The notes under the pieces are model-generated. The model did not search any database, was not told the origin of the DNA, and worked only from the letters and a program-made list of their open reading frames with translations. DNA of 7,724 nucleotides. Source: Legionellales bacterium UBA5158. GTDB lineage: Bacteria; Pseudomonadota; Gammaproteobacteria; DSM-16500. The translations under genes and the position numbers were made by a program. Below, one piece after another: positions 1 through 5,517 of the stretch. The stretch lies in contig DHXK01000025.1 of NCBI GenBank assembly GCA_002413665.1, positions 27,028-34,751 on the forward strand, read 5' to 3'. Position 1 is the stretch's first letter; every line of letters starts with the position of its first letter.

Positions 1-54
1 GCAAAAATATTAGCATCTGCTACTCTAACCGCCAAAATCCAATGGGACAAGCAT

Positions 55-613
55 ATGGCAAATAAAAAGTATAAAGATAAGTCTAAACCCTTCAAATGGA
101 AGCAAACAATTGGAGATATAATTTTATGGTTGGTAAGCTGGTATAGCAGATATGCTTTATCCTATCGAGATTTAAAAGAAATTGCAGCTGAACGTGGCTT
201 TAAGTTAGATCATTCGACAATTTATCGTTGGGTGCAAGAATACGCACCTGAAATTAATAAGCGAACCAAGCCATTTTTAAAAAACACATGCAACTCATGG
301 AAACTTGATGAGACATATAAAAAATAAAAGGTGTTTGGCATTACGAGAACTACAAGCAGCAAATGAAGCGCCACAGAAAACAAAACTACGAGCAATAAAA
401 TATTTGAATAACCAAATGGAAAATGATCATAAATCCACTAAATCTAAATCTAGATGCAGGCAATGGTATCAGTCATTTCTAACCGCCAAAAATACATTGA
501 ATGGCATGGAAACTATGCGCATGATTCAAAAAGGCCAAGTACGTTACGTTGGTAAAGATGTGATTAAGCAGAATCACTTCGTCCGTAGTTTATTTGGAAT
601 AGCGGCGGCATAA
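55..613 (+). pseudogene. IS6-family DDE transposase, internal deletion and frameshift
   Basis: The first 90 codons give the normal N-terminus of an IS6 transposase: a helix-turn-helix (about residues 37-62, with YRDLKEIAAERG and STIYRWVQEYAPEI) followed by the first catalytic Asp in KLDETY (D85). Reading then stops at about 327. The C-terminus continues in another frame from about 320 to 613, with KLRAIKYLNN, the catalytic Glu region MENDHKSTK, and the closing ETMRMIQKGQ. The stretch that should lie between DETY and ELQAANEAP, some 60-70 residues including the second catalytic Asp, is missing. This is therefore an internal deletion with a frame change near 315-335, not just a point frameshift. 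The protein cannot be active. Start ATG 55 follows a weak GGGACA. Confidence 0.85.
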
Positions 614-650
614 AAGAAAAAAGATTTATTTTACCATTTTATCCCCTGAA

Positions 651-670
651 AATATTTTTGCAACGGTGCC
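651..670 (-). repeat. Right terminal inverted repeat of the IS6-type element
   Basis: Read on the minus strand this is GGCACCGTTGCAAAAATATT. Its inner 11 bases match window positions 1-11 (left repeat, truncated), and 19 of 20 bases match the solitary copy at 3052-3071, the only difference being A versus T at the fourth base. It fixes the right boundary of the element at 670. Confidence 0.85.
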
Positions 671-693
671 ATCCCTTGACAAAATGAGCCGAC

Positions 694-728
694 AGTCATA
701 ACATGTATTTATAATACATGTTATGACT
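694..728. repeat. Perfect palindrome, 16-bp arms and 3-base loop
   Basis: The left arm AGTCATAACATGTATT (694-709) and right arm AATACATGTTATGACT (713-728) are exact reverse complements around a TAT loop. It lies 23 bases beyond the IS end and 35 bases before the start of the broken membrane protein gene. There is no T-run after it on the plus strand, so it does not look like an ordinary intrinsic terminator. It could be an operator for a dimeric regulator, a cruciform-forming site, or the core of a small repeat element. Only the symmetry is seen directly; a function is not shown. Confidence 0.75.
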
Positions 729-763
729 TAGTGTAATTTTCACTTACTATAAACAAACTATTT

Positions 764-1123
764 ATGCTCGAAATTATTTGTTACAGATGGTTAGTCAACA
801 TTACTTTATTATGGGCAGGTATGATATTAGGTAGTTCTTTTCTCGAAAACTGGATAAAGTTTCGTACGCCTACGTTTACTAATCTATTGGGCTAGATGTG
901 GGACGTACTGTTTTTACTTTCTTCCATAAAGCACAATGTGCTTTGATAAACAGTATTATTTATTTTATAAATAGGCTGGTTATTCCCTAAGCTAAACCTG
1001 CGCGTTGATATTATTTTAACAGAGGAAAAACTTTCCTCTTCTAATGACCACGCACTATATGGGGTTTTTGAAAGTGCAAAATTTTTAATTCTACTTAGTC
1101 ATGCTGAAAAACTGATGCATTAA
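764..1123 (+). pseudogene. Small integral membrane protein, two frameshifts
   Basis: From ATG 764 the frame reads MLEIICYRWLVNITLLWAGM and onward to FRTPTFTNLL, then hits TAG at 893. The -1 frame continues the same protein from 889 with GLDVGRTVFTFFHKAQ until TAA at 988. The original frame resumes near 971 with IGWLFPKLNLRVDIILT and runs to SAKFLILLSHAEKLMH and TAA 1121-1123. Joined, this gives about 118 residues with three or four hydrophobic segments. The order (W-x-G ... F ... KF-x-xPT ... GLDVGRxVF ... a late E-x-AK-x-L helix) matches, from memory, an unnamed family of small bacterial membrane proteins. Two indels that cancel each other suggest decay, or sequencing errors in AT runs. Function unknown. 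Confidence 0.65.
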
Positions 1124-1238
1124 AAAATAGTAAAGATTGATTTTTATTAAGATATCATCAAGGAAAAACTTTAAAATATTAGGGATCTGAATAAATTTTT
1201 TATACTCAATAAAAATATTTAACTATAAGGCCCTTAAT

Positions 1239-2306
1239 ATGAGTAATACAAGATCCATATTTTCAAAATTAAATCTTAACTGTTGTATGAACAAGCCGCT
1301 TACTGAATGTGAATTAGAAACACCACCTATAATTGCCAAAGAAAAAGAAGAAGATCCACAATCAAATTTGGATCATTCTCAATCTGCTTTTGTTTCTGCA
1401 GAAATTGCTAAGACAAGCTTATTAGGTTTCACCATAAATTTTAAAGATATTAAATTTTTAACTAAGGTAGGCCAAGGAGCTTTTGCCAAAGTTTATAAAG
1501 CTAGTATAAATGGAAAAATTTTTGCGGTTAAACGACTTTATCATTTTGAACCGGAAACTATCGCACTTTTTCAAGCCGAAAATGATACTTTAAGATTTCT
1601 TGAAGAAAATAACATAGAAAACGTTATACACTATTATGGCTATACACAGCTGAAAATTTCAAATTCTTACAATATAATTATGGAATACATACCTTCGGGT
1701 TTAAATGTATTTGATTGGATGGTAGATCAACAAAATAAAAATATAACTATACCCTGGTCTATACGTTTTAAAATTTTAGAGCAAGTCGCATTAGCTGGTA
1801 AAAGTATGCATTCGTATGATGTAATTCATGCCGATTTTAAATGGCTTAATGTATTAATCAGTAATCTTGAAACAATGGAAATTAAGGTTGCAGATTTTGG
1901 GTTCGCTATTAATCTTGAATCTCAATCTTTTAAACAATTGAGTCTACGAGGTACTTTAGCGTATTTAGCACCTGAAATTTCTCAAGGCATATTTAGCAAG
2001 CAAACAGATGTTTTCGCTTTCTCAATGATGATGTATGAAATGGGGGAACTTGCAGCTCCCTTCTGGGAAACAGATTACAATGATATTCAAATTAAAAATG
2101 TAATTAAAGCAGGAGAAAGGCCTAATCTAAGCAAGGATTGCAATGAAGATTTACAATTATTAATACGTCAAAGCTGGGATCAAGATAGGCTAAAAAGACC
2201 CACTATGAATTATCTTTTTGAGCAACTACACAAACTCACTATTCAAGAAAGCATTACCAGTTCACTTGATAATGTAGAAGTTTCTCCACGATTTCATAAT
2301 GAATAA
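1239..2306 (+). CDS. Eukaryotic-like Ser/Thr/Tyr protein kinase, probable effector
   Basis: The protein has 355 residues with a complete kinase fold at about 70-335. Visible motifs are the glycine loop VGQGAFAKV (77-85), the ATP lysine in FAVKRL (K98), a helix-C glutamate candidate (E114), the catalytic loop HADFKWLN (D199, K201, N204), DFG at 219-221, APE at 244-246, the helix-F Asp in TDVFAF (D257), and the late arginine in KRP (R320). All key catalytic residues are present, so it should phosphorylate proteins. HRD is replaced by HAD, making it a non-RD kinase, generally less dependent on activation-loop phosphorylation. The first 60 or so residues are polar, low in structure and carry a Cys pair (C15, C16). 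There is no signal peptide or membrane segment. Such kinases in Legionella-type bacteria are often type IV secreted effectors; secretion here is inference. ATG 1239 follows AAGG at 1227-1230. It stands alone, with decayed DNA on both sides. Confidence 0.9.
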   Translation: MSNTRSIFSKLNLNCCMNKPLTECELETPPIIAKEKEEDPQSNLDHSQSAFVSAEIAKTSLLGFTINFKDIKFLTKVGQGAFAKVYKASINGKIFAVKRLYHFEPETIALFQAENDTLRFLEENNIENVIHYYGYTQLKISNSYNIIMEYIPSGLNVFDWMVDQQNKNITIPWSIRFKILEQVALAGKSMHSYDVIHADFKWLNVLISNLETMEIKVADFGFAINLESQSFKQLSLRGTLAYLAPEISQGIFSKQTDVFAFSMMMYEMGELAAPFWETDYNDIQIKNVIKAGERPNLSKDCNEDLQLLIRQSWDQDRLKRPTMNYLFEQLHKLTIQESITSSLDNVEVSPRFHNE

Positions 2307-2618
2307 ATTAAAAAAAATGATAACTGCATAAACATATATGATTGAAAAAATTTGACCAATTTTTAAATGCGATTAATAGCTGATCGTCAGAGTTGTCTTA
2401 TTTTAAAAAAATTTTAGTTCAACTTATTATTTCTTTTGCAACGTTTTCAACTATCTGTAATAAGCCTTTCTGAACAGCTGGTGCTATCGCTTATACGGCT
2501 GCTTTCTCACATCGAGTATCCTCCCTATTTTCGCATATCAATAAAAGGAAGATCAGTGTGGTGCGTAAATTCATCACATTGGCAATGTAAGGTTTTATTT
2601 GGTCGGGCAGCTTGTTGG
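2307..2618. other. Gene-poor stretch behind the kinase
   Basis: No convincing gene is seen. A weak AT-only hairpin at 2346-2364 (AAAAATT and AATTTTT around TGACC) might end the kinase transcript. On the minus strand a reading frame broken by one stop ends in AIAPAVQKGLLQIVENVAKE, which looks protein-like, but I do not recognise it and its start is unclear. An inverted repeat GCAGCTT/AAGCTGC sits at 2607-2627. The composition and broken frames suggest decayed coding DNA. Confidence 0.4.
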
Positions 2619-2879
2619 CTAAGCTGCAATCATCGCTTTTTCCGATAAAACCGCTGCATCTTTTATTGACTCCAAGTCGAGTAATTTATAGATATTGATC
2701 CATTCATCTCCAAGCTTAAGCATTAAATTTGGATTTAAAATGTAGTAACCATGTTTAACACGTAAAAATAACTTTTTATTGTAAATATCCTGCCTATTAA
2801 TTTCATGTTTTGTCAAAATACTGGACAAGTAAGCCCGCCTTTTATATCGTTCCGATATGATTATTTCTGCGAAATATGC
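2619..2879 (-). pseudogene. ORF relic, possibly winged-helix replication-type protein
   Basis: The frame is open from 2879 down to TAG at 2619 but has no ATG near its beginning; a TTG lies at 2828. It reads ISERYKRRAYLSSILTKHEI, then a segment LRVKHGYYILNPNLMLKLGD, then a helical tail LLDLESIKDAAVLSEKAM. The phrase R-x-x-x-GYYILNPN resembles the wing of RepL-like plasmid initiator domains (GxYxxNPN). This is a short similarity recalled from memory and may be chance. Upstream the same frame continues, through two stop codons, into the ORF at 2913-3194, so the two may once have been one gene. Most likely a remnant; the function is not established. Confidence 0.3.
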
Positions 2880-2912
2880 TTATGGCTCAAGAAAATCATT
2901 TGTCTTAAACGA

Positions 2913-3194
2913 CTAAGTTCGATGGTTGTATAATTCCCTATGGTGCGCCATTGCAATCATGGCATTAACTAAGAAAAATTCCATACGGTGTATATCTAGT
3001 TTAATAAGCCCAATTGACGGAGTGTTACGGTTCACTGGATAGCGACTCACTGGCTCCGTTGCAAAAATATTAGCATCTGCTACGTAATAGCACCAATCTT
3101 CTAGTGAGTTAGATTGTGTTCTGGGGCTTGCTATAAGTGTTCTTATAGTAATTATGTTAGCTTTTTTTTGATTTTTCGCATAAATATTATTCAT
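2913..3194 (-). CDS. Hypothetical ORF of doubtful reality, 93 codons
   Basis: ATG at 3194 opens 93 codons starting MNNIYAKNQKKANIITIRTL and ending HHRELYNHRT. The middle, VADANIFATEP, is a translation of the solitary IS6 left end (3052-3083). Either this end inserted into an older gene and kept the frame, or the ORF is fortuitous. A consensus-like TATAAT lies just upstream on the minus strand (3214-3209), with no good -35 partner. No domain is recognised. It shares its frame with the relic at 2619-2879, separated by two stops. Confidence 0.25.
   Translation of the reverse strand: MNNIYAKNQKKANIITIRTLIASPRTQSNSLEDWCYYVADANIFATEPVSRYPVNRNTPSIGLIKLDIHRMEFFLVNAMIAMAHHRELYNHRT
3052..3083 (+). repeat. 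Solitary left end of the IS6-type element
   Basis: Positions 3061-3083 are identical to 1-23. The nine bases before them, GGCTCCGTT, supply the outer tip of the terminal repeat, differing in one base from the right repeat's GGCACCGTT. Identity stops after GCATCTGCTAC, where this copy runs into unrelated sequence. No transposase remnant or right end adjoins it. It is best explained as what remains after deletion of another IS copy. Confidence 0.7.
3131..3148. repeat. Small inverted repeat CTATAAG/CTTATAG
   Basis: Seven-base arms surround a TGTT loop, 103 bases before the coiled-coil start codon. It could be an operator or cruciform upstream of the 3251-5285 unit. A near copy of the sequence (15 of 16 bases over 3133-3148) occurs at 5282-5297, at the end of the 300-residue gene. 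In AT-rich DNA both may be chance. Confidence 0.3.
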
Positions 3195-3250
3195 ATTTTC
3201 TTTAAAGCATTATATACTTTCAGATCTAACCAATATTACGAGTTAAGTTT

Positions 3251-3760
3251 ATGACTTTAAAAAAAATCGCTATATCTTTAATTATTTTAATTACCAGCAG
3301 CAACAACATGAGCAGCAAATTAAATATTTTGAACAATTAACGCGGCAATATCTTCAGGAAAATAGTCAACTCAAAGAGCAACTACAAGACGTCCAAGAAA
3401 AATTTGAGCTGACACAGAAAAATAATCAAAATTTAAAGAGTGACAACCATGTTATTGCGCTTCAACTGGGTGATGCAAAAAAAACTGCAGAGGCTTTACT
3501 GAAAAATGAAACCTATTGGAAAACACAATATCAAAATGTTATAGGTAAATTTGAAGATCAACAAAAATTAATTCCCGAGCTACAAAAACAATTGGCTTTA
3601 TTGTCGCAACAATTATCGACAGTAGAAAAACAACTGAATGAAATTAGCCATCAAAATAAATTATTGGCATGAGAAATGGCAGCTAGGACAAGAAGCTGCA
3701 CAGCTCATGGGTCAGCTTAAAAAAATAGAATTACAATATAAGAAGGAAGAATCTGCATGA
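3251..3760 (+). pseudogene. Coiled-coil protein with hydrophobic N-terminus, two frameshifts
   Basis: ATG 3251 starts MTLKKIAISLIILI, which looks like a signal sequence or membrane anchor. The frame soon fails at a TAA near 3340. From about 3292 the -1 frame gives 125 codons of heptad-rich sequence (QQQQHEQQIKYFEQLTRQYL ... QLSTVEKQLNEI ... NKLLA), ending at TGA 3670. The original frame then returns at 3668 with HEKWQLGQEAAQLMGQLKKI and ends at TGA 3758-3760. Joined, this is about 169 residues, nearly all predicted coiled coil, anchored at the N-terminus. The last codon overlaps the SEC-C start as ATGA, so it was the first gene of a coupled operon. It probably acted as a structural or scaffold partner; this is inference. 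The two cancelling indels could be decay or sequence error and should be checked on raw reads. Confidence 0.7.
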
Positions 3761-4386
3761 TAGATATTAATTTCATTGACGATGATTTTACTGACCGTAG
3801 AATAGAGGAAATCTACCAATGGGTAGAGTCAACAAAAGATGAGTTCGTTGAAAGTGATCACTTTAAAAATTTAAATACGATAGAACAAGAATGTTGTTTC
3901 TTTTTAATAGATATATTCTTCGAATACAGTTATAGCTATTGCCTTGTTGGTCCAGGGAAAATAAATAAAAAAGTGATAGACGAAATGATGCTAGATGTCA
4001 TGCCAAGAAAAATATCGGCTGGATTATCTACATTTGAATCGTTCGCACCAGTAATGAAAAGTTTCTTATCTTGGTGTGAAGATACTCGTCATATGGCTAA
4101 CACGAAAAAACTCCGAGCACACATTCATGAAACTGCTCAAGAGATGATTTCTCGATCGCAAAATCGTGGGTATTGGGGCATGGCAAAATCATTTATGATG
4201 GACGGGCCTTCAAATGCAAATTTGACTCATTCTGATAATGAAGAAGACGACGGATACTGGGTAAAACCTGGTACCTATCGTCGAGAAAATGAGAAAATAG
4301 GCAGAAACGATACTTGCTCTTGCGGCAGTGGTAAAAAACACAAAAAATGCTGCTTGCTTGCACTAATGCATGAGAAAGTAATATGA
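3757..4386 (+). CDS. SEC-C metal-binding motif protein, unknown function
   Basis: The protein has 209 residues. The C-terminus carries IGRNDTCSCGSGKKHKKCC, a textbook SEC-C motif (C187, C189, C198 or H195, C199) that binds one zinc ion, as at the end of SecA where it contacts SecB and ribosomes. The rest (1-180) is acidic and helical, without SecA ATPase motifs. It contains RGYWGMAKSFMM (about 137-148) followed by an acidic linker NEEDDG, so this is a stand-alone SEC-C adaptor, not SecA. ATG 3757 overlaps the coiled-coil stop (ATGA) and is preceded by AAGGA at 3743-3747, a good ribosome binding site. Its own stop overlaps the next start in the same way. Translational coupling implies that the three proteins are made in fixed proportion and may form a complex. 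No enzymatic motif is seen. Confidence 0.85.
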   Translation: MIDINFIDDDFTDRRIEEIYQWVESTKDEFVESDHFKNLNTIEQECCFFLIDIFFEYSYSYCLVGPGKINKKVIDEMMLDVMPRKISAGLSTFESFAPVMKSFLSWCEDTRHMANTKKLRAHIHETAQEMISRSQNRGYWGMAKSFMMDGPSNANLTHSDNEEDDGYWVKPGTYRRENEKIGRNDTCSCGSGKKHKKCCLLALMHEKVI

Positions 4387-5285
4387 CATTATCATTGAAC
4401 AATTCTGATAAAGATGATTTTTTACATATTCAGAAAAATCTGATTTTATTTACTAACAAGAAATTTAAAATTTACGATAAATTTAAAACCGTACAGGATA
4501 TAGTTGATTTCTCGCAGGATGATATTCAGTATGGAATATTACCCATCCGAATAAAAATGTATGACGCAAGTAATATTAATGATTTTTGTGATCAGAGTGA
4601 TGTATTAGATAAAAATCAGAAATTATTAGTTGAATCATGGAGCGTTTCTTATACGGATGATTTTTACATACTAAAGCACTTAAAGGACAACACAATATTA
4701 TTAACCAGCAATGAAAAAAAACTTTACGGTGTAATAGGAATATCAGAGGGATTAAATGAGTTTTTCCCAGAACAGACATTGCCAATGTTAATTAGGACAA
4801 CGTTGCTTCCATTTAAAGAAAAAATAGTTTATGACGGTTTTTTTTCTTATCATAATGTTCATTTTGGCGGAAATATATCAAGGAGATTAAAACAGGTTTA
4901 TGCAGAAATAAAAGGTGAAGAAGGTATTATCACGCAGCCAGAAAAAAATATATTTTTAGGTGACCTTGAGCCAAATAAGCCAGATGACGAAGCCATTAAA
5001 TATTTTATTAAGAAAGAGTTAAAGAAAAATCATTTTCCGTCAAAAGCTTGGTCGCTAGCAAAGAAGAGCCCAGCAAATCGATTGCTGTTTGAGCACGAAT
5101 ATGCACGGATATTTGCAAAATATCAGATCGATGCTCTTAAAAATCATGACGAAATTAAGTCAATGTACTATGCAGCATATCGTAGTTGTATCATTGGTGT
5201 TGCAGATAGCAAAAAATCGCTTCTGGCATTTTGCTCACAGCATTTTCCAAAAATTTCGGATTATTTGTATATCTTCAAGGCATAA
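4383..5285 (+). CDS. Uncharacterised 300-residue protein, partner of SEC-C protein
   Basis: No named domain is recognised. The protein appears soluble: no signal peptide and no membrane segment. Residues 13-190 look like a mixed alpha/beta domain. Its best-marked stretch is RTTLLPFKEKIVYDGFF (138-154) followed by HFGGNISRRLKQVY (160-173) and EGIIT (180-184). From memory this LLPF-x-x-x-I-x-YDG ... FG-x-x-I-x-R-x-L pattern recurs in uncharacterised bacterial and archaeal proteins, some linked to SEC-C motifs. Residues 200-300 form a helical tail with KAWSLAKKSPANRLLFEHEY (221-240). The start ATG overlaps the upstream stop as ATGA with only a weak ribosome site (AGAAAG), so its translation probably depends on the SEC-C gene. 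The strong conservation-like signature and intact frame argue for a functional gene. What it does is unknown. Confidence 0.8.
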   Translation: MTLSLNNSDKDDFLHIQKNLILFTNKKFKIYDKFKTVQDIVDFSQDDIQYGILPIRIKMYDASNINDFCDQSDVLDKNQKLLVESWSVSYTDDFYILKHLKDNTILLTSNEKKLYGVIGISEGLNEFFPEQTLPMLIRTTLLPFKEKIVYDGFFSYHNVHFGGNISRRLKQVYAEIKGEEGIITQPEKNIFLGDLEPNKPDDEAIKYFIKKELKKNHFPSKAWSLAKKSPANRLLFEHEYARIFAKYQIDALKNHDEIKSMYYAAYRSCIIGVADSKKSLLAFCSQHFPKISDYLYIFKA

Positions 5286-5307
5286 GTGTTCTTTTAGCTA
5301 AGCATGT

Positions 5308-5496
5308 ATGGAGGGGTGTGCATTTTTGAGGGGATGGGCGTCCCCACCCATACTATCAGATCAATATGATCGATTGCAAAAGACCCTATTAGATGCAGAA
5401 GATAAAATTCAAATTTTACGAGATGAAAAATTATTTATTGTGCAAGAAAAATTTCACCTGGAAGGTCAATTGAAACACTTTGTAGCAAGAGCATAA
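5308..5496 (+). CDS. Short coiled-coil ORF, probably 3' fragment of a larger gene
   Basis: The 62 codons divide in two. The first 16 (MEGCAFLRGWASPPIL) are unlike coiled coil and come from a locally GC-rich patch. From SDQYDRLQKTLLDAEDKIQI to the end (HLEGQLKHFVARA) the sequence is a regular coiled coil. The end EKFHLEGQLK resembles EKWQLGQEAAQLMGQLK of the broken coiled-coil gene upstream, so it may be the tail of a paralogue cut at about 5345. The patch holds a small hairpin (GGGGA 5330-5334 with TCCCC 5341-5345) and flanking GTATGG/CCATAC, which may mark a junction or an mRNA structure behind the 300-residue gene. ATG 5308 lacks a clear ribosome site. It may not be translated on its own. 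Confidence 0.45.
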   Translation: MEGCAFLRGWASPPILSDQYDRLQKTLLDAEDKIQILRDEKLFIVQEKFHLEGQLKHFVARA

Positions 5497-5517
5497 TTAC
5501 ATTAGGGAAAATATTTG

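Larger units (their letters stand above)
1..670 (+). mobile_element. IS6-family insertion sequence, left tip outside window, internally deleted
   Basis: The element carries a broken IS6-type transposase. It ends on the right with a 20-base terminal repeat at 651-670, whose reverse complement begins GGCACCGTTGCAAAAATATT. The window opens with GCAAAAATATT, the inner part of the matching left repeat, so about nine bases of the left end are missing. The GGCACxGTTGCAAA form is typical of IS6/IS26 ends. An intact IS6 element is usually about 0.8 kb; this one would be about 0.68 kb, consistent with the deletion inside the transposase. It is probably non-autonomous but could be moved by an intact relative. 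The bases after the right end are ATCCCTTG; a target duplication cannot be tested because the left flank is absent. Confidence 0.85.

Noticed and set aside
1201..1206. TATACT as -10 box for the kinase
   Set aside because: The sequence fits, but no acceptable -35 lies 16-18 bases upstream, and such hexamers are frequent in AT-rich DNA.
2434..2443. TTTTGCAACG, possible second IS right end
   Set aside because: Only ten bases match and the outer tip (GTGCC) is absent, so chance is likelier.
2436..2648. Plus-strand 70-codon ORF behind the kinase
   Set aside because: No ribosome site, unusual residue composition (many Ser, Cys, Trp) and no resemblance to any family; the minus strand reads as more protein-like.
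4320..4355. SecA C-terminus as the identity of the SEC-C gene
   Set aside because: The 209-residue protein lacks all SecA helicase motifs and preprotein-binding regions; SEC-C motifs occur in many unrelated proteins.
4193..4402. Minus-strand ORF of 69 codons opposite the SEC-C gene
   Set aside because: It lies across the SEC-C motif coding sequence, which is clearly real on the plus strand, so it is a shadow.
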